Assembly: GCA_900754855.1 (NCBI GenBank)
Contig: CAAEEI010000005.1
Span: forward strand, 1-21,489
Origin: Lachnospiraceae bacterium
Lineage (GTDB): Bacteria; Bacillota; Clostridia; Lachnospirales; Lachnospiraceae
DNA length: 21,489 nt
Direction of reading: 5' to 3'
Position numbers and translations under genes: made by a program. A model generated the notes under the pieces. The model was not told the origin of the DNA. It saw nothing but the letters and a program-made list of their open reading frames with translations, and ran no database searches. Of the stretch, positions 13,901-21,489 are shown in pieces (position 1 is the stretch's first letter; every line of letters begins with the position of its first letter).

Positions 13901-15082
13901 ATGAATAAGAAAGAAAAACATATATTTATCGTTGGATCTAAAGGAATACCTGCCGCTTATGGGGGATTTGAGACGTTTGTGGAAAAATTGACAGAATATA
14001 AAGAAAACAAACAGATTCAATATCATGTTGCCGTGCTGGCAGATCACAGAGGCGAGTATGAATATAATGGGGCACATTGTTTTTGTATAAAGGTACCTAA
14101 TATAGGGAGTGCAAAAGCAATTTATTATGACTGTGCCGCTTTGCAGCATTGCGTGAATTACTGTAAGAATCATTCAGAAATTAAGGAGCCGATTTTTTAT
14201 GTTCTGGCATGTAGAATAGGGCCTTTTATTGGATATTTTAAACGACAAATAAAAAAGCTGGGTGGATATTTGTATGTTAATCCAGATGGACATGAGTGGA
14301 AAAGGGCCAAGTGGAATAAAGCGGTTCGCAGGTATTGGAAGTATTCTGAAAAAGGAATGGTGAAAAAAGCAGACCTGTTGGTTTGCGACAGTGTAAATAT
14401 TGAAAAGTATATAAAAAAAGAATATGAACAATACAAACCACGGACAATTTTTATTGCATATGGTTCTGAGACCAGCCACTCCATTTTGGCAGATGATGAT
14501 GAAAAGTGGGTAAATTGGTGCAAAGAACATACAGTAAAACCAAGGGAATATTATCTGGTGGTTGGACGATTCGTGCCGGAAAATAACTATGAAACGATGA
14601 TTAAAGAATTTATGCGCTCAAAAACGAAGAAATCCTTTGTTCTAGTGACCAATGTAACCGATAAATTTCTGGCAGAATTAAAAGAACGGACTGGTTTTCA
14701 TCAGGATTCCCGGATAAATTTTGTAGGGACCGTATATGATCAGGAATTGTTGAAAAAAATCAGGGAAAATGCATGGGGATATTTCCATGGTCACGAAGTA
14801 GGCGGAACGAATCCGAGCCTTTTAGAAGCATTAGGTTCTACGGAATTGAATTTATTGCTGGGGGTGGGATTTAATCTGGAAGTGGCTGGAAAAGCTGCGT
14901 TATACTGGTCTAAAAAACCAGGGAATCTGGCAAAGCTGATTGAAAAAGCAGATAGTATGTCTGAAGAAGAACGTAGTCGATATGGAGAAAAAGCCAGAAA
15001 AAGAATCGAGGAAGCGTATACCTGGAGATATATTGTGGATAAGTATGAGAAATTATTTGTGAAGGTGAGTACTTACAAATAA
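13901..15082 (+). CDS. GT4 rhamnosyltransferase, RgpA/Cps2T/GacB-like
   Basis: Cytoplasmic glycosyltransferase of the GT-B fold, 393 residues. The N-terminal domain opens with VGSKGIPAAYGGFETF (11-26), a hallmark of the DUF1972-type beta-1,4-rhamnosyltransferases (RgpA, GacB, Cps2T) that add the first rhamnose to a lipid-linked GlcNAc. The C-terminal domain has VVGRFVPENNYE (220-231) and the donor-binding HGHEVGGTNPSLLEALG (296-312), where a retaining GT4 glutamate is expected. Only a weak AAGAA site precedes the ATG, 23 bases after rmlD, so translation may rely on coupling. Its base composition is visibly more AT-rich than the rml genes before it. The exact acceptor is inferred from the family. 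Confidence 0.85.
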   Translation: MNKKEKHIFIVGSKGIPAAYGGFETFVEKLTEYKENKQIQYHVAVLADHRGEYEYNGAHCFCIKVPNIGSAKAIYYDCAALQHCVNYCKNHSEIKEPIFYVLACRIGPFIGYFKRQIKKLGGYLYVNPDGHEWKRAKWNKAVRRYWKYSEKGMVKKADLLVCDSVNIEKYIKKEYEQYKPRTIFIAYGSETSHSILADDDEKWVNWCKEHTVKPREYYLVVGRFVPENNYETMIKEFMRSKTKKSFVLVTNVTDKFLAELKERTGFHQDSRINFVGTVYDQELLKKIRENAWGYFHGHEVGGTNPSLLEALGSTELNLLLGVGFNLEVAGKAALYWSKKPGNLAKLIEKADSMSEEERSRYGEKARKRIEEAYTWRYIVDKYEKLFVKVSTYK

Positions 15083-15131
15083 TTTATTATCCAAAAGGAG
15101 AAAAATAGAAATTTTAGAGAGAGGTAAAATT

Positions 15132-15740
15132 ATGGGACAGATTAAAGTAGAAAAATGTCCGATTGAAGGACTGTATATTATTGAACCGGCAGTGCATGGA
15201 GATGAAAGAGGATATTTTATGGAAACCTATAACCAAAACGATATGCACGAAGCAGGGCTGGACATGGTTTTTGTACAGGACAACCAGTCTATGAGTAAAA
15301 AGGGTGTACTGCGTGGTCTGCATTATCAGAAACAGTATCCGCAGGGTAAACTTGTCCGAGTGATCAAAGGAGCTGTTTTTGATGTCGCCGTAGACCTTCG
15401 GGTAAACAGCAAAACCTATGGTCAGTGGTATGGAGTAGAGCTGACGGAAGAAAATAAAAAGCAATTTTATATCAGTGAAGGCTTTGCCCACGGCTTTTTG
15501 GTTCTGTCAGATGAAGCAGAGTTTTGCTATAAATGTACAGACTTCTATCATCCTGGGGATGAAGGTGGACTGGCATGGAATGATCCGGATATTGGTATAA
15601 AATGGCCGGAACTTTGCGGAGAATATCAGGGTACACCATCAGCAGAAGGATATTATTTAGAAGATGGAACACCGCTTAATCTGTCGGAAAAAGATCAGAA
15701 GTGGCAGGGGTATAAAGATACGTTTAAATTTGAAGAATAA
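15132..15740 (+). CDS. rmlC: dTDP-4-dehydrorhamnose 3,5-epimerase
   Basis: Third enzyme of the dTDP-L-rhamnose route; a cupin-fold epimerase with no cofactor. The 202-residue protein shows the catalytic base H64 in RGLHYQ and Y133 in FCYKC as the likely acid. The conserved DERGYFMETYN, GKLVRV, FDVAVDLR and SEGFAHGF blocks are in the expected order. AGAGAGG precedes the ATG by about 8 bases. Unlike many rml operons, rmlC is not beside the other three rml genes but behind a rhamnosyltransferase gene. No residue is missing, so the pathway in this window is complete. Confidence 0.96.
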   Translation: MGQIKVEKCPIEGLYIIEPAVHGDERGYFMETYNQNDMHEAGLDMVFVQDNQSMSKKGVLRGLHYQKQYPQGKLVRVIKGAVFDVAVDLRVNSKTYGQWYGVELTEENKKQFYISEGFAHGFLVLSDEAEFCYKCTDFYHPGDEGGLAWNDPDIGIKWPELCGEYQGTPSAEGYYLEDGTPLNLSEKDQKWQGYKDTFKFEE

Positions 15741-15786
15741 TAAACAGATAAAGTGCAAAGTAATAAAAAGAGACAGGGGGCAGAAT

Positions 15787-16749
15787 ATGGAAGGACAGGA
15801 AAATGTACGACCGGCTATACTGATCTGTATGGCGACATATAACGGGGGAGAATACATTGAGCAGCAACTTTCTTCTCTTGCTCGTCAGACCTGTCAGGAC
15901 TTTTTACTCCTTGTTCATGATGATGGTTCTACGGATGAGACATTTGTGGTTTTAAAGAAATGGGAGCAGGAACAAAAAATCAGTATGTATTTGCTGGATG
16001 ATGGGATTGCCTTGCATGATTCCTCCCGTAATTTTGCTCATATTCTTTCCTGGGCAGAACAAGAACTGGGAGAATTTATGTATTATATGTTTTGCGATCA
16101 GGATGACGTCTGGAAAGAGGATAAGATAGAACGCACACTGGAGAAGATGAAGCAGGCGGAACAAGAATGTGGAGGTTCTATATTGGTACATACGGATTTG
16201 GAAGTAGTAGATGAAAAGTTACATTCATTGTCTCCTTCTTATCTTGCTTATCGATCCATTAATCCATATATTACAGATGTAAATCGTATATTGATTCAAA
16301 ATAATGTCACTGGATGCACAATGCTGTGGAACCGAAAACTAAACCGCCTGTTGAAATGGGAGAACACCTGTCCGGCCATGCACGACTGGTGGATTTCTCT
16401 GACTGCTGCGTTGTTTGGGCATATCGTATTTCTTAATGAGACTACAATATTGTATCGCCAACATGAAAAAAATGTTGTGGGTGCAACAAAAGTCAATTCG
16501 CTGGCTTTTATTCTGCAACGTTTGTCTAATTTGAAATATGTAAAAATGAAATTTCGACAATCCGTTCGGCAGGCACAGGATATTCTTGTGTTGCATGGTG
16601 AAGCTTGCAGTAAAAAAAATCGGATTTATCTGGAACAGTTCTCCCGATTGTATACCGTTGGTAAGTTGAAACGCTTATATCTGGTCATTAAATACAGATT
16701 TTTTAAACAATCGCCGATTCAGATTATCGGAGAATTATTGTTTCTTTGA
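15787..16749 (+). CDS. GT2 glycosyltransferase, RgpB-like rhamnosyltransferase
   Basis: Inverting GT-A glycosyltransferase of about 320 residues. CMATYNGGEYIEQQL (14-28) is the nucleotide-binding start, HDDGSTD (44-50) follows, and FCDQDDVW (102-109) contains the metal-binding DxD, in the form typical of RgpB-type alpha-1,3-rhamnosyltransferases. A later MHDWWISLTAALFG block and YRQHEKNVVG also match that subfamily. The start at 15787 lies after an AGGGGG site. A longer reading from 15664 would overlap rmlC by about 75 bases and adds 41 basic residues not seen in the family. It likely adds a further rhamnose after the RgpA-like enzyme; donor and linkage are inferred. Confidence 0.83.
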   Translation: MEGQENVRPAILICMATYNGGEYIEQQLSSLARQTCQDFLLLVHDDGSTDETFVVLKKWEQEQKISMYLLDDGIALHDSSRNFAHILSWAEQELGEFMYYMFCDQDDVWKEDKIERTLEKMKQAEQECGGSILVHTDLEVVDEKLHSLSPSYLAYRSINPYITDVNRILIQNNVTGCTMLWNRKLNRLLKWENTCPAMHDWWISLTAALFGHIVFLNETTILYRQHEKNVVGATKVNSLAFILQRLSNLKYVKMKFRQSVRQAQDILVLHGEACSKKNRIYLEQFSRLYTVGKLKRLYLVIKYRFFKQSPIQIIGELLFL

Positions 16750-16822
16750 TTCTAAAGGAAACGGAACAGGGAAATGGAAAAACATAATTTTACCGGAAAT
16801 CAGGAAATGACAGGAGTATAAA

Positions 16823-18604
16823 ATGAGTGTAGTCTTTCGGATGATAAAGAAGGGGTTTCTTTATCTTAAAGTAAATGGCCTGAAAAAAACCGCGCAGAAA
16901 GTGAGACATTATCTTAAATACACAAGGGTAAATATGCTTACAGAAAATGAGGCCTACGAAAAGTGGATAAAAAACTGTGAATATGTTGATGAGGAAGAAA
17001 TGAAAAAAGAGATGGAAAAATTTTCTTATCGTCCGTTGTTCTCCATCTGTATTCCGGTGTATAATGTAGAAGAAAAATGGCTGAGAAAATGCATAGATTC
17101 TATTGAAAAACAATATTATGATCATTGGCAGCTTTGTATGGCAGATGATTGTTCTCCAGATGTGCAAGTTCGGGAAATTTTAAGAAAATATGAAAAAAAG
17201 GATTCACGGATTCAGGTAGTTTATCGAAGTAAAAACGGGCATATTTCCGAAGCAACAAACTCTGCACTGGAGCTGGCTAAGGGAGAGTTTGTTGTTTTGA
17301 TGGACAATGATGACGAATTGGCGCCGAATGCTTTATTTGAAGCGGCAAAATTGCTACAAAATCATAGAGATGCGGATGTGATTTACAGTGATGAGGATAA
17401 GATTACCGAAGATGGAAAAAGAATGGGGCCTTACTTCAAACCAGATTATTGTCCGGATACCCTGTTGTCTTATAATTATATTTCCCATCTGGGGGTATAC
17501 CGTAAAACTTTGGTTGATCAGGTTGGTGGCTTCCGCACTGGTGTGGAAGGCGCACAGGACTATGACCTGCTTCTTCGTATCACAGAAAAAACAGATCGGG
17601 TATACCACATTCCGAAGGTGCTTTACCACTGGAGGGCCATTGCCGGTTCTACGGCTATGGATGGCGGACAGAAAAATTATGCCTATCTGGCTGGACAAAA
17701 AGTGCTGGAAGATGCCGTGAAACGTCGAGGTTATCATGCAGACGTGAAAATGCTGGAAAAAATTCTTTGTTATAATGTAGAATTTTATCCAGTAAAAGAG
17801 CATCTTATCTCCATCATTATTCCCACGAAGGATAAGGCCGATATGCTGGAGAGATGTCTGGCTTCTATTTATAAAAAAACGAAAGAACAAAAATTTGAGA
17901 TTATTATCGTAGACAATAATTCAGAGGAAGAAAAAACCTTTGCTTTATTTGATAAATATATGCAAAAAGATAATTTTCGCGTGTTAAAACAGCCGATTCC
18001 GTTTAATTACTCCCGACTGAACAATGAAGCGGTAAAAATTGCCCGGGGTGATCTTCTGCTTTTTTTAAACAATGATATCGAAGTTATCACGGATCGTTGG
18101 CTGACGCTGATGGCTGGAGAGGCCGAACGCAGGGAAATTGGCGCCGTAGGGACAAAACTTCTTTATCCAAATAATACTGTACAGCATGCCGGCGTTGTGC
18201 TGGGACTATGGGACGTGGCCGGACACATGGGTACAGGGAAAGAACGGGATGATAACGGATACATGTCCCACCTCGCGCTACGAAGGAACTATAGCGCCGT
18301 GACTGCCGCCTGTTTGATGGTACGTCGTGATGTTTTTGAAGAGGTTGGAGGATTTGAAGAAGAATTGGCAGTTGCCTTTAATGATGTGGATTTTTGCCTG
18401 AAAATAAGAGAAGCAGGCTATCGAAATGTCTTTTTAGCAGATGTGGAGTTGTATCATTATGTATCTTCTACATGGGAAAAAGGCTATAGAGAAGGAAAAG
18501 AATGGTTGCAGAAAAAATGGGGGAAAAAACTGTGTAATGATTTCTGCTACAATCCTAATTTTGACTTGAAAGAAAAAGAAATCGTAATTAAGACATACAG
18601 ATAA
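16823..18604 (+). CDS. Tandem-domain GT2 glycosyltransferase
   Basis: Protein of 593 residues with two complete GT-A domains. The first (about 72-300) has ICIPVYN (75-81), ADDCSPD (107-113), MDNDDE (160-165) with its DxD, and GAQDYDLLLR (243-252). The second (about 328-575) has IIIPTKDKADML (331-342), VDNNSEE (363-369), FLNNDIEV (414-421) and the acceptor-site FNDVDFCLK (519-527). Before them is a basic 70-residue helical stretch that could associate with the membrane. Two active sites suggest it adds two sugars, or acts as a polymerase alternating linkages of a repeat. AGGAG lies 7 bases upstream of the ATG. Sugar and linkage cannot be read from the sequence. Confidence 0.87.
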   Translation: MSVVFRMIKKGFLYLKVNGLKKTAQKVRHYLKYTRVNMLTENEAYEKWIKNCEYVDEEEMKKEMEKFSYRPLFSICIPVYNVEEKWLRKCIDSIEKQYYDHWQLCMADDCSPDVQVREILRKYEKKDSRIQVVYRSKNGHISEATNSALELAKGEFVVLMDNDDELAPNALFEAAKLLQNHRDADVIYSDEDKITEDGKRMGPYFKPDYCPDTLLSYNYISHLGVYRKTLVDQVGGFRTGVEGAQDYDLLLRITEKTDRVYHIPKVLYHWRAIAGSTAMDGGQKNYAYLAGQKVLEDAVKRRGYHADVKMLEKILCYNVEFYPVKEHLISIIIPTKDKADMLERCLASIYKKTKEQKFEIIIVDNNSEEEKTFALFDKYMQKDNFRVLKQPIPFNYSRLNNEAVKIARGDLLLFLNNDIEVITDRWLTLMAGEAERREIGAVGTKLLYPNNTVQHAGVVLGLWDVAGHMGTGKERDDNGYMSHLALRRNYSAVTAACLMVRRDVFEEVGGFEEELAVAFNDVDFCLKIREAGYRNVFLADVELYHYVSSTWEKGYREGKEWLQKKWGKKLCNDFCYNPNFDLKEKEIVIKTYR

Positions 18605-18641
18605 AGAAGTATATTATTATTCTGAAGAGCTAGTGGTAATA

Positions 18642-18664
18642 AAAAGAAAAGATTATTTTCTTTT
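18642..18664 (+). repeat. A/T-only inverted repeat upstream of the methyltransferase fusion
   Basis: AAAAGAAAA (18642-18650) and TTTTCTTTT (18656-18664), a perfect 9-base inverted repeat with a GATTA loop, just before the GAGG ribosome site. The stem is weak, being mostly A-U pairs. It could modulate translation or be compositional chance. Confidence 0.3.
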
Positions 18665-18677
18665 GTGAGGTATAAGC

Positions 18678-20780
18678 ATGGAAAAAAGAGAAAAAATTGG
18701 TCAGGTGATTTTGGATTATCGTTTTTATTCTGGTCAGGATTTATATTCCGATGGACACATAGAAGATGAATTGCTGAATATCGTGGAAACATATGAAGAA
18801 GATGAATTTGGGCGTGTGATAAAAGAAAAGAATACATGGCCTATTTTATATCATCTTTCTCAGGTAAGACAAAACATAGTTAGTTGGTTTCCATTTCAAA
18901 AAGGACATAAAGTTTTGGAAATTGGATCTGGGTGTGGAGCAATCACCGGAGCAATCGCAGAAAGGGCAAATAGAGTTGACTGTGTGGAACTATCTAGAAG
19001 AAGAAGTTTAATTAATGCTAATCGTAATAAAAAGCATAATAATATTACAATTAAAGTAGGAAACTTTGAGGAAATAGAACCGTTTCTAGATCATGATTAT
19101 GATGTGATTACATTAATAGGAGTATGGGAATATTCAGCGCTTTATTTGCAAGCGGAAGACCCTTTTCGGAAGTTTCTTCAGTTGTTGAAAAAGCACATGA
19201 AACCAGAGGGAAAAGTGATTATAGCGATTGAAAATAAATTTGGATTAAAATATTGGGCAGGATGCAGGGAGGATCATACAGGAAGATTTTTTGAAGGTAT
19301 CGAAGGGTATACAAAAACAGATTCTGCAATAACTTTTGGAAAAAATGAATTAGAAAAAATATTTGCAGAAACAGGGTATTCATTCCAATTTTATTATCCA
19401 TATCCTGACTATAAATTGCCACTGAAAATATATTCAGATGACTTTCTTCCTAAAGAGGGAAGCTTGAAAATGAATGGTAGTAACTTGGATACAGATAGGT
19501 TGGAATTATTTGATGAACAAAAAGTGTTTGATGAGATAACCAAAGAGAATATGTTTCCGTTTTTTTCTAATTCATTTTTAATTGTCTTAGGAAATAAGGA
19601 TGTAGTTTTAGAGGATGAAAAAATAGTTTATGCAGAATATTTTAATGAGAGAATAGAAAAATTTAGAATTAATAAGATAATAAAGAAAAATAGACAGAGA
19701 CAAATAACAGAGATTCATGCTTTACATCAAAATGCTATGAAACATATAGAGGACATGTCTGCGTTAACTTTATCGAATCAAGATATTGAGAATCAAAAAA
19801 TAGGTTTTCAACCATGGAAAAAGAAGGATAGATTTTTAATTTCACCGATAGTTTTGCAGAAAACGAGCGGTGAAAAAATCAAAAAATTGTGTACATCAGG
19901 GAAAATAGAGGAGGCAAAAGAAAAAATTCTTCAAATTATCCATATGGTGGAAAAATTGGCGCAATATTCTTTTGTTGAAACGAAAGACTTTGTACAAATC
20001 TTTGGTTCATATTCTTGGAAAAACGAAGCAGCTATTGAAGGAAAATATTTCAATTTGGATATAGATAAGTTGATAAATGAAAATGGACATTGGAATATAG
20101 TGGAAAGTGAGTGGAACTTTACATTTTTATTGCCTGTTCGTTATGTTATTTATCGTTTTCTTCAGAAGGCGTTGTTTAAAGATTGGGAAATAGATACGTT
20201 ATATTTATTTACAGAACAGGAAAAAGAAAGATTTGTACAAATGGATAAAAAATTTGAGCAATATATTTGTGGTGATTGCGTTCCAATTTCTAAATCAGCG
20301 TTGATCAAACCGAAATACAAGCTTGATGATGACTGTTTGAAAAAAAACTTTGTAAAGGTCTATTATGATTTTGGGTCTGGTTTAACAGAGGAAAACACCG
20401 ATAGGTATTTCTATACAACATCTGAAGAAATAATCGTGGATATTCGTGTTTATCAGGGTGCACGGGCAATGAGAATAGATCCGATGGAAAATAGCGGAGT
20501 GGTTATTTTAAAAGAAATTTTGGCTGTCACGGCAGAGGAGAGGAAGGTGCCTATAGTTGAAACCAATGGCAGGGAGATAGAACCAAGCTATTATCTATTT
20601 GACACAAATGATCCGTGGTTCTATTTACCCGTGTTAAAAGGTGAGATAGAAAGTATCCATATGGTATTGGAAATTGAAGAAATTTCCAAAAAGATATTGG
20701 ATGTGTGTAGCAGACAAAGAAAAAATATTGAAGGTGTAAAAAGGAGTAAGTGGAAAAAACTGAAGGATAAAATGCTCTAA
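18678..20780 (+). CDS. SAM methyltransferase fused to kinase-like and beta-rich domains (possible chain terminator)
   Basis: A 700-residue protein. Residues about 50-240 are a class I SAM-dependent methyltransferase: motif I LEIGSGCGA (80-88), the acidic ribose-binding VELS (103-106), DVITLIGVWEY (142-152) and the strand KVIIAIEN. Residues about 300-500 have a pattern reminiscent of aminoglycoside/choline-kinase folds: an N-lobe-like VVLEDEKIVYAEYFNE, then NLDID (459-463) and NIVESEWNF (473-481), where active relatives would show a catalytic Asp-x-Asp/Asn and a DxEW. It looks degraded. Residues about 558-670 form a beta-rich domain (VYYDFGSG, RIDPMENSG, FDTNDPWFYLP), then a Lys-rich tail. The gene is clearly more AT-rich than the rml genes. 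Its place before a Wzm-type permease resembles WbdD. The methyltransferase call is firm; the rest is tentative. Confidence 0.75.
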   Translation: MEKREKIGQVILDYRFYSGQDLYSDGHIEDELLNIVETYEEDEFGRVIKEKNTWPILYHLSQVRQNIVSWFPFQKGHKVLEIGSGCGAITGAIAERANRVDCVELSRRRSLINANRNKKHNNITIKVGNFEEIEPFLDHDYDVITLIGVWEYSALYLQAEDPFRKFLQLLKKHMKPEGKVIIAIENKFGLKYWAGCREDHTGRFFEGIEGYTKTDSAITFGKNELEKIFAETGYSFQFYYPYPDYKLPLKIYSDDFLPKEGSLKMNGSNLDTDRLELFDEQKVFDEITKENMFPFFSNSFLIVLGNKDVVLEDEKIVYAEYFNERIEKFRINKIIKKNRQRQITEIHALHQNAMKHIEDMSALTLSNQDIENQKIGFQPWKKKDRFLISPIVLQKTSGEKIKKLCTSGKIEEAKEKILQIIHMVEKLAQYSFVETKDFVQIFGSYSWKNEAAIEGKYFNLDIDKLINENGHWNIVESEWNFTFLLPVRYVIYRFLQKALFKDWEIDTLYLFTEQEKERFVQMDKKFEQYICGDCVPISKSALIKPKYKLDDDCLKKNFVKVYYDFGSGLTEENTDRYFYTTSEEIIVDIRVYQGARAMRIDPMENSGVVILKEILAVTAEERKVPIVETNGREIEPSYYLFDTNDPWFYLPVLKGEIESIHMVLEIEEISKKILDVCSRQRKNIEGVKRSKWKKLKDKML

Positions 20781-20802
20781 AAGTAAAGGATTGGTTTAAT
20801 CG

Positions 20803-21489
20803 ATGAATAGTTTCAAAAAAAATAAAGATTTAGTATTATATTTATCAAAAAATGATTTAAAGACGAAATTTGCAGGATCATATCTTGGTATCATATGGGC
20901 GTTCGTACAGCCGGTTGTGACGATTGTATTATACTGGTTTGTATTTCAGATTGGATTAAAAAGCCCGGGAGTAAGTAATGTCCCGTTTGTTCTATGGCTA
21001 ATGGCGGGCCTGATTCCTTGGTTCTTTTTCTCAGAATCATGGATTAATGCAACAAATTGTTTCAGTGAATATAGTTATTTAGTAAAGAAAGTTGTATTTA
21101 ATATTGATATTTTGCCTGTAGTAAAAATTATTTCATCTTTGTGGATCCATATCTTTTTTGTAGTAGTTTTAGTAGGAATATATGCTGTATTTGGATTGTT
21201 TCCGGGTGCAATTGCTTTGCAGCTTATTTATTATAGTTTTTGCATGATTGTGCTGGTTCTAGCCCTCTCTTATCTGACTTCGGCTATTGCCGTATTTTTT
21301 AAAGATACGTTGCAATTAGTAGGTATTGCAACACAAATTGGTACATGGGTTACACCGATATTGTGGAATATTGATACAATAGATTTAAATGAAAAACTGG
21401 TTATGCTTTTTAAATTTAATCCGATGTATTATATTGTGCAGGGATATAGGACAACCTTGATTTACGGAACTGGATTTTGGGAACAAAAA
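20803..21489 (+). CDS. ABC-2 type polysaccharide export permease (Wzm/RgpC-like), 3' end outside window
   Basis: Open reading frame from ATG 20803 to the window edge, 229 codons without a stop; relatives are about 260-270 residues, so only the C-terminal end is missing. The translation begins MNSFKKNKDLVLYLSKNDLK, followed by the family block KFAGSYLGIIWAFVQPV. Several membrane helices come next, with LWLMAGLIPWFFFSE, VFFKDTLQLVGI, TPILWN and FNPMYYIVQGYR, all typical of Wzm/TagG/RgpC permeases that move undecaprenyl-linked polysaccharide across the membrane. AAAGGA lies 12 bases upstream, 22 bases after the fusion gene. The ATPase partner (Wzt/RgpD) should follow outside the window. Confidence 0.93.
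   Translation, partial: MNSFKKNKDLVLYLSKNDLKTKFAGSYLGIIWAFVQPVVTIVLYWFVFQIGLKSPGVSNVPFVLWLMAGLIPWFFFSESWINATNCFSEYSYLVKKVVFNIDILPVVKIISSLWIHIFFVVVLVGIYAVFGLFPGAIALQLIYYSFCMIVLVLALSYLTSAIAVFFKDTLQLVGIATQIGTWVTPILWNIDTIDLNEKLVMLFKFNPMYYIVQGYRTTLIYGTGFWEQK

Noticed and set aside
15664..15786. Longer start for the RgpB-like transferase
   Set aside because: It would overlap rmlC by about 75 bases and adds a basic segment lacking in the family. ATG 15787 has AGGGGG upstream.
1..21489. Mobile elements, CRISPR arrays, tRNA/rRNA genes, defence systems
   Set aside because: Looked for transposase or integrase frames, evenly spaced direct repeats and cloverleaf patterns by eye; none found. MazG here is the housekeeping type, not paired with a toxin.

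Overview
The window looks like a chromosomal segment of a Gram-positive, moderately AT-rich Clostridia bacterium, most likely a gut Lachnospiraceae. This rests on strong AGGAGG-type ribosome binding sites, TTGACA/TATAAT promoters, the protein families present and the absence of any outer-membrane gene. The genus is not resolvable from the sequence alone. No rRNA, tRNA, CRISPR array, insertion sequence or phage gene was seen.

Left part (1-7.7 kb) is housekeeping. A secreted M14 zinc carboxypeptidase overlaps an EamA-type transporter, and a bidirectional hairpin terminator separates them from a convergent M17 leucyl aminopeptidase. Next, a strong promoter drives a citrate synthase and MarR regulator pair, with a three-part TTAAC/GTTAA inverted repeat at the predicted transcription start. 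A second bidirectional terminator separates this from two minus-strand genes, a small transaldolase-type aldolase (talC/fsa family) and mazG.

Right part (7.7 kb to the end) is all plus strand and concerns the cell surface. It opens with a TagB/TagF-like CDP-glycerol glycerophosphotransferase and a secreted beta-propeller protein (helveticin J/TagC-like). After a roughly 315-base leader region come rmlA, rmlB, rmlD, an RgpA/Cps2T-like rhamnosyltransferase, rmlC, an RgpB-like rhamnosyltransferase, a tandem GT2 glycosyltransferase, a 700-residue methyltransferase fusion, and the start of an ABC-2 polysaccharide export permease (Wzm/RgpC) cut by the window edge. Together they would make dTDP-L-rhamnose, start and extend a rhamnose-containing wall polysaccharide on a lipid carrier, possibly cap it, and export it by an ABC transporter.

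The most interesting item is the 700-residue protein at 18678-20780. It has an N-terminal SAM methyltransferase, a middle region with a degraded kinase-like look and a C-terminal beta-rich domain, next to Wzm. This order recalls WbdD, the chain-terminating methyltransferase/kinase of Gram-negative ABC-exported O-antigens, so a Gram-positive rhamnan chain-length controller is a testable idea. Also notable are the candidate MarR operator, hairpins between the rml genes, and a MazG whose second half has lost metal-binding residues.
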